A DNA stretch of 64,000 nucleotides from Flavobacterium gawalongense (GCF_007097265.1 NZ_VJZP01000022.1:1-64000); one strand, 5' to 3'; positions 54,341 to 63,769 are shown, numbered from the stretch's first letter. Translations and numbers: made by a program. Notes: generated from the letters alone by a model not told the origin.

Positions 54341-54943
54341 ATGAGTCTTTTTAGAAAAATTTTTGGTTCTAGCAATCCGGCTTCTGAGGAAGATAAAGAA
54401 AGTGAATTTAATAAATCCTCTGATGATAACACTACCTCTATAGATGAAAAATTTATCTATAATTTCAAAAAAAATGGAGGTAAATTTTTATACTGTGAAA
54501 ATTCTGAAGAGGTAAAAGAACAATTTGAAAACATACTAGAAGAAAATGACTGGTTTGAAAGCGAAGTTTTATGCTATGAACCCAATCTTTTTGGGATATT
54601 AGATGACAACAAACTAAGCTATGACAATCCTAAAAACCCAAAATTCCTACTTGCACGTTGTGAAAATTTGATTGCTGAAGAAGGTTCTATCTTATTCTCA
54701 TCCAAACAAATCAAACAAAATAAACCAAACGAGTTACCTGCAAACATTATTGTTCTTGCAAATACAAGCCAAATTATTGGAACCAAAAGCGATGGACTAA
54801 GTGCTATAAAAAAAAAATACGAAAGAGATTACCCTACCAATATTACTACTATAAAATATTTCGAGAAAGCCAAAGAAGAAGATTTTACACAATACGGAAG
54901 TTCAGCCAAAAATCTTTATTTATTGCTTTTAGAAGATCTTTAA
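54341..54943 (+). CDS. LUD-domain (LutC-like) protein
   Basis: A 200-residue protein with a LUD domain (about 38-200): KFIYNFKKNGGKFLYCENSE, the SEVLCYEPNLFGIL stretch, ARCENLIAEEGSILFSSKQI and NIIVLANTSQIIGTKSDGLS. LutC-like proteins take part in lactate oxidation, but the Bacteroidota version beside cdsA stands without lutA or lutB, and its role is open. Starts a five-gene unit; it ends 1 bp before cdsA. A TATCTTTG element at 54295-54302 is the likely promoter. Confidence 0.85.
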   Translation: MSLFRKIFGSSNPASEEDKESEFNKSSDDNTTSIDEKFIYNFKKNGGKFLYCENSEEVKEQFENILEENDWFESEVLCYEPNLFGILDDNKLSYDNPKNPKFLLARCENLIAEEGSILFSSKQIKQNKPNELPANIIVLANTSQIIGTKSDGLSAIKKKYERDYPTNITTIKYFEKAKEEDFTQYGSSAKNLYLLLLEDL

Positions 54944-54944
54944 G

Positions 54945-55835
54945 ATGAATGAAACTCTAAAACGAGGTATATCAGGAGCTATTTATATTATATTATTACT
55001 CGCTTCTATTTTATATTCAACGGAAAGTTTTTTTATTCTTTTTGGTATCTTTCTTATTATAGCAGTTTATGAATTTTGTAATCTAATTCAAATACATAAA
55101 TTATTTCCAATTCTTTTCGGAACAGTTTTATATACTACAGTAACTTTGGTAAGTCATTACAATAAAATTACTACTGATACTATCAATCAGGTATTCAATA
55201 CTAGTTTAGAAATTTCAATAAACATACAACAATTAGACGTCGTATTATTGGTTATAGCATTGGTGGTATCTATAAAATGCATTCTTTTCTTATTTTATGA
55301 CAACATTCAAAAAATAAGTACTTCCTCAAAATACTTGTATTTATTAGGGTATATTATACTCCCATTTGTATTTATTACCAAAATTTCATTTGGAATATAT
55401 GACTATAATCCTAAAATTATAATTGGATTATTCATATTAATCTGGACTAATGATACCTTTGCTTATATTGTAGGTAAATCTATGGGCCGAACCAAATTAT
55501 TTGAAAAAATATCCCCTAAGAAAACCATTGAAGGGTTCTTAGGAGGAATCGTTTTTGCGATTTTTGCGGGTTATTTAATATCAAAATACTACATCAAGGC
55601 CAATCCTGAATTTAGTGACAGATCTATCCTAATTTGGACTTCTATAGCTGTTATTGTTGGAATTGCAGGTACTATAGGAGACTTAATTGAATCTAAATTC
55701 AAGCGTATTGCAGGCGTAAAAGACAGCGGAAACATAATGCCAGGTCATGGAGGCATACTAGATCGATTAGATAGTGTTATATTTGTAGCACCAATTATTT
55801 TTTTATTTTATCAAATTTTAAACTATGTTTCATAA
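54945..55835 (+). CDS. cdsA: Phosphatidate cytidylyltransferase
   Basis: A 296-residue integral membrane enzyme making CDP-diacylglycerol. About eight membrane helices. The signature spans ISPKKTIEGFLGGI and GDLIESKFKRIAGVKDSGN with IMPGHGGILDRLDS, containing the Asp residues that bind Mg. It overlaps psd by 11 nt, so phospholipid synthesis is arranged as one operon. Confidence 0.95.
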   Translation: MNETLKRGISGAIYIILLLASILYSTESFFILFGIFLIIAVYEFCNLIQIHKLFPILFGTVLYTTVTLVSHYNKITTDTINQVFNTSLEISINIQQLDVVLLVIALVVSIKCILFLFYDNIQKISTSSKYLYLLGYIILPFVFITKISFGIYDYNPKIIIGLFILIWTNDTFAYIVGKSMGRTKLFEKISPKKTIEGFLGGIVFAIFAGYLISKYYIKANPEFSDRSILIWTSIAVIVGIAGTIGDLIESKFKRIAGVKDSGNIMPGHGGILDRLDSVIFVAPIIFLFYQILNYVS

Positions 55836-56478
55836 AGAAGGAACCCAATCTATTTTATTAGCTACAATTTTCACGGCTATTGTACTTTTATTGACAGACA
55901 ATTTTATTGACACGAGCTGGATTAAAATGACTATTCAAATAGCTACTTTATTGCTTTTGATTATCATCCTGCAATTTTTCAGAAACCCAAAAAGAACAGT
56001 GATAATCAATGAAAATCATATCATTGCTCCTGTTGATGGAAAAGTTGTAGTTATTGAAGAAGTTTTTGAAAGCGAGTATTTCAAAGACAAACGTTTGCAG
56101 ATTTCCATATTTATGTCGCCCATTAATGTGCATGTCACTCGTTATCCGCTTAGTGGAATTGTAAAATTCAGTAAATACCATCCTGGAAAATTCCTGGTGG
56201 CTTGGCATCCAAAAGCGAGCGAAGAAAACGAAAGAACAACCATAGTGGTCGAAAATAAAACATTCGGCGCTGTTTTATACCGTCAAATTGCAGGTGCATT
56301 GGCAAAAAGAATCGTAAATTACGCCCAAGAAGGAATGCAGGTAATTCAGGGAACTGATGCCGGATTTATAAAATTTGGCTCAAGAGTAGATCTCTTTTTA
56401 CCATTGGGAACACAAGTAAATGTCGTATTGAATCAAAAAGCCATAGGCGGAAAAACAATTATTGCTACAAAAGGATAA
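55825..56478 (+). CDS. psd: Phosphatidylserine decarboxylase proenzyme
   Basis: A 217-residue short-type Psd that forms phosphatidylethanolamine. Two membrane helices (about 10-50), then HIIAPVDGKVVVIEEVFE, FMSPINVHVTRYPLSGIV, KYHPGKFLVAWHPKASEENE, RQIAGALAKRIVNYA, and FIKFGSRVDLFLPLGTQV, where self-cleavage at Gly-Ser yields the pyruvoyl group. Its stop overlaps the next start. Confidence 0.95.
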   Translation: MFHKEGTQSILLATIFTAIVLLLTDNFIDTSWIKMTIQIATLLLLIIILQFFRNPKRTVIINENHIIAPVDGKVVVIEEVFESEYFKDKRLQISIFMSPINVHVTRYPLSGIVKFSKYHPGKFLVAWHPKASEENERTTIVVENKTFGAVLYRQIAGALAKRIVNYAQEGMQVIQGTDAGFIKFGSRVDLFLPLGTQVNVVLNQKAIGGKTIIATKG

Positions 56479-56747
56479 TGATTGAAAAAGATTTAGATAC
56501 CCGATTTGAAGAGGCAGTAAAAATAGCTTCTAAAATGACCCAGGCATCTTTACCACAAGATGTCCAGTTGAGACTTTATGCCTTTTATAAACAGGCTACT
56601 TTGGGAACTTTAGATCTAAAACAAACCTCAAATTACCATTTAAGGGATGCTTTCAAAACAAATGCTTGGATGCAAATTAGTCATCTTACTGCAGATGAAG
56701 CAAAAGAACAGTATATCGAAATCATCAATTCTATTTTGAAAAAATAA
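56478..56747 (+). CDS. Acyl-CoA-binding protein
   Basis: An 89-residue four-helix ACBP. MTQASLPQDVQLRLYAFYKQ, ATLGTLDLKQ and the DAFKTNAWMQISHLTADEAK stretch match the eukaryote-type domain, including Tyr/Lys residues that contact the CoA phosphate. Its presence in the psd operon suggests an acyl-CoA buffering role beside phospholipid synthesis. The start shares a base with the psd stop and the stop overlaps the next start. Confidence 0.92.
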   Translation: MIEKDLDTRFEEAVKIASKMTQASLPQDVQLRLYAFYKQATLGTLDLKQTSNYHLRDAFKTNAWMQISHLTADEAKEQYIEIINSILKK

Positions 56748-57526
56748 TGTTAGTCATGAAAAAGTTTAATTTTTGTATCCCTTGTTTAGTATTAGTAACC
56801 CTCTTACTCTCATGCAATAACAAAAAACTCACCGAAGTTGTAGAGGTTCCGCTACCAACGGCTCAAGAAAAAATATCCTTAGGAGTTCCAGATGATGTAA
56901 AAGCAAATGAAGGAGCTTTTCAACTGGAAAAATTACTTTATCCATATGATGCATTAGCACCAAATATTTCGGCTGCTACGCTAGAAATGCATTATTCTAA
57001 ACATTACCTGACCTATACTAATAATTTGAACAAGGCGCTAGCAGGAACAGTATTGGAAAACCTAACGATTGAGGAAGTATTGTCAAAATTAGATTTGAAT
57101 GATGCTAACATTAGAAACAATGCAGGCGGTTATTACAATCACACTTTATACTGGCAATGTATGGCTCCTAAAGCTGGTGGACTGCCTCAAGATATTTTAG
57201 CCGAAACTATTACAACAGATTTTGGTTCATTTGAAAACTTTGCGACATTATTCAAAAATGAAGCTACAAAACAATTTGGTTCCGGCTGGGTATGGCTTGT
57301 GGTAGATAAAACCGGAAAACTCCAAGTGACCAGTACTCAAAATCAGGATAATCCCTTGATGCAAAATGCACTTATTCCCGGAACTCCAATATTAGCTTTA
57401 GATGTTTGGGAACACGCTTATTATTTGGACTACCAATATAGAAGAAAAAGTTATATAGACGCCTTTTTTAACGTAATCAATTGGAAAAAAGTAGGTGAAA
57501 ATTACGATGCAGCGATAAAAAAATAA
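56747..57526 (+). CDS. Exported superoxide dismutase (Fe/Mn), predicted lipoprotein
   Basis: A 259-residue Fe/Mn superoxide dismutase. The N-terminus has a lipoprotein signal (VLVTLLLSC, Cys near residue 24), so the enzyme should be anchored outside the cytoplasm. Metal ligands: His in LEMHYSKHYLTYTNNLN, His in GGYYNHTLYWQCMAP, and Asp and His in LALDVWEHAYYLDYQYRR. The start may be Met1 or Met4. Last gene of the unit, ending in a 21-bp perfect hairpin. Confidence 0.93.
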   Translation: MLVMKKFNFCIPCLVLVTLLLSCNNKKLTEVVEVPLPTAQEKISLGVPDDVKANEGAFQLEKLLYPYDALAPNISAATLEMHYSKHYLTYTNNLNKALAGTVLENLTIEEVLSKLDLNDANIRNNAGGYYNHTLYWQCMAPKAGGLPQDILAETITTDFGSFENFATLFKNEATKQFGSGWVWLVVDKTGKLQVTSTQNQDNPLMQNALIPGTPILALDVWEHAYYLDYQYRRKSYIDAFFNVINWKKVGENYDAAIKK

Positions 57527-57540
57527 TTTTATCGCTTTTA

Positions 57541-57597
57541 ATTCAAAAACAAAAAAATGCTGATACGAACTTATATTAGCATTTTTTTGTTTTTGAA
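57541..57597. terminator. Bidirectional terminator between SOD and the GH13 gene
   Basis: A 21-bp perfect stem (57541-57561 / 57577-57597; inner AAAAAAATGCT / AGCATTTTTTT) with a 15-nt loop, between convergent genes. Confidence 0.9.
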
Positions 57598-57666
57598 TAG
57601 TATCCATTTACAAGATTACCATAAAACTAAATGAGCTTATGTAAACTAAAATGGCTGCTTCATTTT

Positions 57667-59535
57667 CTATAATTGATAAATAAACGATTCTGAAGGCGCA
57701 ATACTAATTTGGGCTTTTCCTTCACCATTCAAAACCTTTAAATGAATGGAACTTTTAGTATACAATTGATCTTTTATAGTATAATTACCGTCTTTCAAAT
57801 TCCATTTTTTAATAATATCCGAAGGAATTTTTAACTCGAAATTACTCCTTGTAAGCCAAGAAAAATTAGTGACTATTATTAATTTTTGAGTATCGGACCA
57901 ACGGGTGAATGCATAAATTCCCGAATCATACTTTTTAGTTCCCTGACGATTAATGGTTTGAATTTCTTGGAATTTTCCCATTAAAGCAGAACTATTGAGA
58001 GAGAAATTCAGTAATCTCTTATAAAAATCGCGTAAGTCTTTTTCGCTTTGAGTTAGTTGACCACCGTCAAATTTTCCTCCGTTCATCCATCGCTGATGAT
58101 TTGGAACTCCAACATAATCAAAAATTGAAGTTCTGGAATGGGTCCCAAAACCTCCATTTTCATTTCCTGCCTCACCCACTTCCTGACCAAAATAAATCAT
58201 TGTAGGCGAAGTGCTAATAGTGGTTGAAACTACCATTAATGGTTTCCCTTTTTGAGCAGTTCCTGCAAATTCAGGACTTGCCAAACGTTGTTCATCATGA
58301 TTGTCCAGAAAATGCAACATATGATGCTCAATATCTGTCATTCCGTTTTTTATGTTTGATAATCCGTCAGGCAACGATTTTCCACGAATGATATCTTTCA
58401 ATTTATCATACGTTTCTACCTTATCATATAAATAATCCATTTTACCAAGATGAATATAATTTCTATATTCTTTTGGATTATACACTTCGGCTAATAAAAA
58501 AGCATTCGGATTATTTATTTTTATTGCCGAATTCATATAGCTCCAAAATTCATACGGCACCATTTCGGCCATATCATATCGAAATCCATCAACCCCTTTG
58601 GCAGTCCAATACAAGGCTATATCTTTGAATTTTTTCCAAGAATCCGGAACCTCTTTTCCTTTCCAAAAATCGAAATGTTCTTGATATGATTTTGTATCAA
58701 AACCAACGGGAAGTTCTGGAAAATCCTTGGAACCATCAGGACGAATTCCGTAATTTACTTTTACCGTTTCATACCAATCATTACGGTCGGGCTTTGCCAT
58801 ACGAGAACCGTTACCAGTCCATTTTGCAGGACTTTCTTCGAATTTTCCATCAACTAATGGATTCTTTTCTCCATTTAATGGTTTATCCGTATCTGGTACT
58901 TCAAAGTGAGTATTTGGAATATAATAGAAGTTATTATCTCTTTTATATTCAACAGAAACATCATCATCAGCTCCAAAATCTTTAACTCCTTCCGGATTAT
59001 TTTTTCCTTCGTATTTACGTGCAATATGATTGGGAACAATATCTATAATGACCTTTAATCCTGCTTTATGCGTTCGAGCAATTAAAGCATCAAATTCTTG
59101 CAGACGATTGGCTGGATTTACAGCTAAATCAGGGTTTACATTGTAATAATCTTTTACTGCATAAGGAGAACCAGCTCTTCCTTTGACTACATCAGGATCA
59201 TCATTAGAAATTCCAATTGCGGTGTAATCCCGTATCAGAGCATGATGCGGAACTCCGGTGTACCAAATATAAGTAACTCCTAAATCCTTTATCTCCTGTA
59301 ATGCCGTATCCGTAAAATCGTTAAACTTCCCTACTCCATTTTCCTCAATGGTTCCCCAAGGTCTATTATTGGTATTTTTATTTCCGAATAATCGGGTAAA
59401 AACCTGATATACAACTTCTTTTTTATTTGAGACTGACTCTTTCTGTTCTGTGTTCATTTTTAAATCTTTCGTTTTACAAGCCGTTGCCAAAAGCACTAAG
59501 CTAATCCCTGCAACAATAGTTGTTGTTTTTATCAT
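57667..59535 (-). CDS. Glycoside hydrolase family 13 alpha-amylase-like lipoprotein
   Basis: A 622-residue exported lipoprotein with signal ISLVLLATAC. The GH13 barrel has DIVPNHIARK (region I), DGFRYDMAEM (nucleophile Asp), FLLAEVYNPKEY (acid/base Glu) and LHFLDNHDEQRLAS (stabilising Asp). A C-terminal beta domain follows. It probably hydrolyses alpha-glucans at the periplasmic face or cell surface. It is not next to susC/susD genes. A stand-alone gene, convergent with SOD and divergent from the OstA-like gene. Confidence 0.93.
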   Translation of the reverse strand: MIKTTTIVAGISLVLLATACKTKDLKMNTEQKESVSNKKEVVYQVFTRLFGNKNTNNRPWGTIEENGVGKFNDFTDTALQEIKDLGVTYIWYTGVPHHALIRDYTAIGISNDDPDVVKGRAGSPYAVKDYYNVNPDLAVNPANRLQEFDALIARTHKAGLKVIIDIVPNHIARKYEGKNNPEGVKDFGADDDVSVEYKRDNNFYYIPNTHFEVPDTDKPLNGEKNPLVDGKFEESPAKWTGNGSRMAKPDRNDWYETVKVNYGIRPDGSKDFPELPVGFDTKSYQEHFDFWKGKEVPDSWKKFKDIALYWTAKGVDGFRYDMAEMVPYEFWSYMNSAIKINNPNAFLLAEVYNPKEYRNYIHLGKMDYLYDKVETYDKLKDIIRGKSLPDGLSNIKNGMTDIEHHMLHFLDNHDEQRLASPEFAGTAQKGKPLMVVSTTISTSPTMIYFGQEVGEAGNENGGFGTHSRTSIFDYVGVPNHQRWMNGGKFDGGQLTQSEKDLRDFYKRLLNFSLNSSALMGKFQEIQTINRQGTKKYDSGIYAFTRWSDTQKLIIVTNFSWLTRSNFELKIPSDIIKKWNLKDGNYTIKDQLYTKSSIHLKVLNGEGKAQISIAPSESFIYQL

Positions 59536-59807
59536 ATAAAATATTCTGCTGATTTTAATACTTTTTTCGACATCCTAAATCAATTTTTAAATTTAATATA
59601 TTTTAGATTAAAGAAGCCAATATCAGTTAAAATTAAAATGGATGCGTTTTTTAAAACGCATACTACAACGAAAGAGTAACGCTATTTGTTGATAACTTTA
59701 AAAACAATACAAAATGAATTTCTATGTCATTTTATGGAATTATAAATAAATCCTAATATAGATTATGGTTGTTTCCTTTTTCATAAATTTGACAAAAATT
59801 AAATCCA

Positions 59808-61439
59808 TTGAAGAAACCGCTATTTTTCATTCGTTGTTGCTTGCTATTGCTTTGTACTAATTTGATTTTGGCGCAAGCACCAAAAAAAATTGTTGTAGAA
59901 CATTCTGATTATTTTGATGTTAATCAAGTTGAAATACCAGATGCTGTTTTGCTTACCGGAAACGTACGTGTGAATCATGACGGAGTAGTTTTAACATGTA
60001 ATAAAGCCTATTACTTTCAAAAGGAAAATTACATTAAGGCTTTTGGAAATGTACAATTAGTTCAAGGAGATACTTTATTTTTAAACAGTAAATATGCCGA
60101 ATACAATGGAAATGTAAAAAAAGCATTTGCTACCGGAAATGCAGTTATGAATTCTCCGGATGCTACTTTGGCTACAGACACCATCAACTTTGACAGAAAC
60201 AACCAGGAAGTGTTTTACAATTCGCCGGGAACAATCGTAAATAAGGATAATACTTTAAAAAGCAAATCAGGAAAATACTATGTTGCCGAAAAAAAATTCC
60301 AATTTCTTACGGCAGTTACTATCACTAATCCAACGTACGTAATAAAAACAAATCATTTGGATTATTTTAGTAATTCGGGGCATTCCTATCTTTTTGGACC
60401 TTCCACAATTACCAGTAAAGCTAATTATATTTATACTGAAAAAGGTTTTTATGACACCAAAAAAAATCTTGCCCATTTTCTCAATAAATCCTATATAAGA
60501 TATGATGATCGGGTTATAAAGGGCGATAGTTTGTATTATGACCGAAACAGGGAATTTGCATCGGCAACACGAAATGTCAAAATAACGGATTCTATCAATC
60601 GCGGAATTGTTAAAGGAAATTATGCCGAAATATATAAAAAACAAGATTCTATGTTTGTAACCAAAAGAGCTGTTGCTGTAAACTTTGTCGAAAATGACTC
60701 GGTTTATATTCATGGCAAAAAATTAATGGTTACCGGTAAAGAAGGGAATCGTATTATTCGGGCGTTCAACAATGTTCGATTTTATAAAACAGACATGAGT
60801 GGCAAATGTGATTCGATTCATTCGAGTTCAAAAACAGCCTTAACAAAACTGATAGGAAATCCGATACTTTGGAATGGCGAAAACCAAATTACAGGCGACG
60901 TTATGCACCTTATTGGAAATAACAACACCCAAGAACTCGATTCGCTCAAAGTCCTCAATAATACTTTCCTAGTCTCGAAAGATACGCTGGGAACGGGCTA
61001 TAATCAAGTGAAAGGACAAAACCTCTATGGTAAGTTTATAGAAGGAAAATTGCACGAGGTAGATATTGTAAAAAATGCGGAGGTCATCTATTACATGCGA
61101 AACGATGCTAAAGAACTCATTGGAATCAACAAAAATGTGAGCAGTAAAATCAATATCATTTTTGATAAAAATGCGATAGAAACCATCACCTTTTTTAAGC
61201 AAGTGGATGGTGATATTTATCCTGAAAAAGATTTACCTGAAAATGCACGAAAACTTCGAGGTTTAGTCTGGCGTGGCGATGAAAGAATAAAATCCAAAGA
61301 CGATATTTTTCCTCCGGAGGAGAATGAAGGCAACGAAGAAATAGCCAAAGAAACCAAAGCTGAAGATGATAAGAAAGGTGTTCCGATGAAAATCCGAAAG
61401 GAAACATTGAATTATGATAAGAAAAAAAGCAAAAAATAG
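59808..61439 (+). CDS. OstA/LptA-like lipopolysaccharide-transport-type protein
   Basis: A 543-residue exported protein. The start is a TTG (59808) giving signal peptide KKPLFFIRCCLLLLCTNLIL and AQ. OstA-like beta-jellyroll strands follow: VLLTGNVRVNHDGVVLTCNK, KAFGNVQLVQGDTLFLNSKY, AFATGNAVMNSPDATLATDT and VYIHGKKLMVTG. The C-terminus is Lys/Glu-rich. It probably forms part of the periplasmic LPS bridge of Flavobacteria, as a long OstA relative. A TAAATTTG element at 59784-59791 supports the start, with a leader of under 15 nt. Confidence 0.88.
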   Translation: MKKPLFFIRCCLLLLCTNLILAQAPKKIVVEHSDYFDVNQVEIPDAVLLTGNVRVNHDGVVLTCNKAYYFQKENYIKAFGNVQLVQGDTLFLNSKYAEYNGNVKKAFATGNAVMNSPDATLATDTINFDRNNQEVFYNSPGTIVNKDNTLKSKSGKYYVAEKKFQFLTAVTITNPTYVIKTNHLDYFSNSGHSYLFGPSTITSKANYIYTEKGFYDTKKNLAHFLNKSYIRYDDRVIKGDSLYYDRNREFASATRNVKITDSINRGIVKGNYAEIYKKQDSMFVTKRAVAVNFVENDSVYIHGKKLMVTGKEGNRIIRAFNNVRFYKTDMSGKCDSIHSSSKTALTKLIGNPILWNGENQITGDVMHLIGNNNTQELDSLKVLNNTFLVSKDTLGTGYNQVKGQNLYGKFIEGKLHEVDIVKNAEVIYYMRNDAKELIGINKNVSSKINIIFDKNAIETITFFKQVDGDIYPEKDLPENARKLRGLVWRGDERIKSKDDIFPPEENEGNEEIAKETKAEDDKKGVPMKIRKETLNYDKKKSKK

Positions 61440-61965
61440 TGTTCAGATCGCAAATTTTAGCTTGCAGTGTCTTATTATCATGAAGATTAATTAAAAATAG
61501 GACACGGATTATTTCGGTTGGTGCAGTACACTTCGTCGCCATTAGCTATTCCTTGCTTTTTTGGTACATCAAAAAAAAAATTAACCAATAATTCTATAAA
61601 AAGCCAAGCGAACAATCCTCAAACACTAGTTTTATCGGCTAATTTAGCTTCTCATCGATTTCTTTTTTTTCTGGTTATTTAATGTTCTATCTTGGTTAGT
61701 GAAACCATTAAATACTTTCTATTATGAAAAAATTTACCTCCTTTTTCACTTACTTTATACGTGATTTCAAACATGAATTCCCCATTTTATTACAAAGATT
61801 GACTAATTTTTAATCTATCCTTAGAAAAAAATTAGTATTTTAAAACGTAGCTTTTTGGGGTAAAATGATTATACCCCCCATCCAATTAATACTAAACCAA
61901 TCAAGTAGCTTTGAAGGAAATAATTACAAATTCAAACGTATCAACTAAATCAACTAACTAAACCA

Positions 61966-62140
61966 CTATGGACTAAAAGTCCATAGATTTGGTTGGCAGA
62001 CTGAAAGTCTGCAAGAATGAAAAATGTAATACTTAAACACGAATTTCACAAATTAATTCGTGGTAATTTGTGAAATTCGTGTTTGATTTTTTTTAGAAGC
62101 TAAAAGCGAAATGCACTAAAGTGCATAGTTTTAAACTATG
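61966..62140. repeat. Cluster of short ACT..AGT hairpins
   Basis: CTATGGACT-AA-AAGTCCATAG (61966-61986), GCAGACT-GA-AAGTCTGC (61996-62012), ATGCACT-AA-AGTGCAT (62111-62126) and CATAGTTTTAAACTATG (62124-62140). The arms differ, but three share ACT-(A/G)A-AGT at the tip, indicating selection for the hairpin with a fixed top. Confidence 0.65.
62036..62085. repeat. CACGAATTTCAC palindrome
   Basis: AACACGAATTTCACAAATTA mirrored by AATTTGTGAAATTCGTGTT around TTCGTGG. It is the shortest and most regular copy of this family in the window. Confidence 0.75.
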
Positions 62141-62179
62141 CTTGTGACCAATAAAAGTTAATTTATTCTAAATTTTACA

Positions 62180-62218
62180 AACCACCCCATTTTAGAATCA
62201 AAATGGGGTGGTTTTATT
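62180..62218 (+). terminator. Terminator-like hairpin before the aminotransferase gene
   Basis: AACCACCCCATTTT and AAAATGGGGTGGTT pair fully across six bases and are followed by T's. No gene on the plus strand lies close upstream, so it may end a small unannotated RNA or be a dispersed hairpin. Confidence 0.6.
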
Positions 62219-62264
62219 GTTTAAAAGAAATATTTTTGTAGCTCAAAATTAAACTCACAAAACC

Positions 62265-63455
62265 GTGAATACCGATTTCCTAAAATACCAAGCACAAACA
62301 TCTCCTTATCCATTAGGTATGGAAGTATCGCATGCTGTAGGTTCTTATATTTACGATTCCAACAATAAAAAATACTTGGATTTTGTAGCCGGAGTTTCCG
62401 CTTGCGCATTGGGACATCAACATCCGAGAGTTAATCAGGCCATCAAAGATCAGTTAGACAAATATTCGCACGTAATGGTATATGGCGAATATTCACAAAG
62501 TCCCGCCGTTCAGTATTGCAAGCTATTGGCCTCACTCCTGCCCGCACCTTTAGACAAAACCTATTTGGTGAATTCAGGAACAGAAGCCATTGAAGGTGCT
62601 TTAAAACTCGCCAGACGAACTACCGGAAGAAGCCAACTGATTTCGTGTCACAATGCCTATCACGGGAACACCATGGGTTCTATGAGCGTCATGGGATTTG
62701 AAGAACGCAAACAAATTTTTCGTCCGTTGATTCCCGATGTTGATTTCATTACGTTCAACAACAAAGAAGATTTACAAAAAATAACGACCAAAACTGCAGG
62801 AATTATTCTGGAAACCATTCAAGGTGGTGCTGGGTTTATACAACCGCATAACGATTTCCTCCAAAAAGTACGTCAACGATGTACCGAAGTGGGTGCTATA
62901 ATGATCTTGGATGAAATTCAGCCTGGCTTCGGGAGAACGGGAAAACTTTTCGGATTCCAAAATTATGATGTCGTTCCTGATATTGTGGTTATGGGAAAAG
63001 GAATGGGCGGCGGCATGCCTGTAGGTGCTTTTACGGCTTCATCAGCCATGATGGATTTGTTAAGTCATGACCCAAAACTGGGACACATCACGACTTTTGG
63101 GGGTCACCCTGTCATTGCGTCAGCCTGTTTGGCGACTTTGCAGGAAATAACTGAGACCAACCTCATGGCCGAAGCAATGGAGAAAGAAAAGCTATTCAGA
63201 ACACTTTTGGTACATCCTTTGATAGAAGAAATAAGAGGAAAAGGATTAATGCTGGCTGCAATGACAGAAAGTGCCGATATAACAAACGAAGTGATTCTCA
63301 AATGTCAAGACAAAGGACTCATTTTATTCTGGCTGCTATTTGAAGGATGCGCAATTAGAATTACACCGCCACTAACCATTTCCAATGAGGAAATACGTGA
63401 AGGCTGTTCCATAATGCTTGAAGTAATGAATGAAATTTTGAACAAGAATATTTAA
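62265..63455 (+). CDS. Class III (fold type I) aminotransferase
   Basis: A 396-residue PLP enzyme, start GTG 62265 (MNTDFLKYQAQTSPYPLGME). It has YLVNSGTEAIEGALKLARRT, HNAYHGNTMGSMSVMG, ILETIQGGAGF, MILDEIQPGFGRTGKLFG and the PLP-Lys segment VVMGKGMGGGMPVGAF, then TTFGGHPV. Closest in style to acetylornithine/ornithine-type transaminases, but often annotated in Flavobacteria as aspartate aminotransferase family. The true substrate is uncertain; no arginine genes are nearby. It is followed by a structured repeat and a TPR-like gene. Confidence 0.9.
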   Translation: MNTDFLKYQAQTSPYPLGMEVSHAVGSYIYDSNNKKYLDFVAGVSACALGHQHPRVNQAIKDQLDKYSHVMVYGEYSQSPAVQYCKLLASLLPAPLDKTYLVNSGTEAIEGALKLARRTTGRSQLISCHNAYHGNTMGSMSVMGFEERKQIFRPLIPDVDFITFNNKEDLQKITTKTAGIILETIQGGAGFIQPHNDFLQKVRQRCTEVGAIMILDEIQPGFGRTGKLFGFQNYDVVPDIVVMGKGMGGGMPVGAFTASSAMMDLLSHDPKLGHITTFGGHPVIASACLATLQEITETNLMAEAMEKEKLFRTLLVHPLIEEIRGKGLMLAAMTESADITNEVILKCQDKGLILFWLLFEGCAIRITPPLTISNEEIREGCSIMLEVMNEILNKNI

Positions 63456-63468
63456 AAATATCGCAATT

Positions 63469-63655
63469 GGGAGCTATTTACTTCGTCAGTTCGCTTCGCT
63501 CGTGTCCTGCTATCCGTTGCAAATGAAATTCACTGAACTCCAATAAAAACAAGAGTATTGTGAAGTAATCTTTCCTGCCCTGAACGAGTTTCAGGAACCT
63601 GAAAACAAGTTCAGGTCAGGAAAGGATTTCCACTCTTATCAGGGCTATGGCATCA
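63469..63655. repeat. Large structured intergenic element, GGAGCT subtype (long copy)
   Basis: GGGAGCTATTTACTTCGTCA, a small hairpin, TCCTGCTATCCGTTGCAA, a long middle with TTTCCTGCCCTGAAC / GTTCAGGTCAGGAAA, then AGGATTTCCACTCTTATCAG and GGCTATGGCA. Its ends agree with 44201-44292, while the middle differs completely. Confidence 0.7.
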
Positions 63656-63769
63656 GTATTAAACCAAAGCTATTTTTGTTAATTAAATTGTTCACAACAA
63701 TTCTAACTTTCCCTCACATTACAAGCACGATTACCTAAATTTATTTAGGCCAAATTAAAAACACACAGT

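Larger units (their letters stand above)
61440..62264. other. 825-bp gap rich in small hairpins
   Basis: No gene. It contains a hairpin GGGGTAAAATGATTATACCCC (61857-61877), the ACT-AA-AGT hairpins (61966-62140), a CACGAATTTCAC palindrome (62036-62085) and a terminator-like hairpin (62180-62218). The rest (61500-61850) is A/T-rich without visible structure. Confidence 0.6.
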
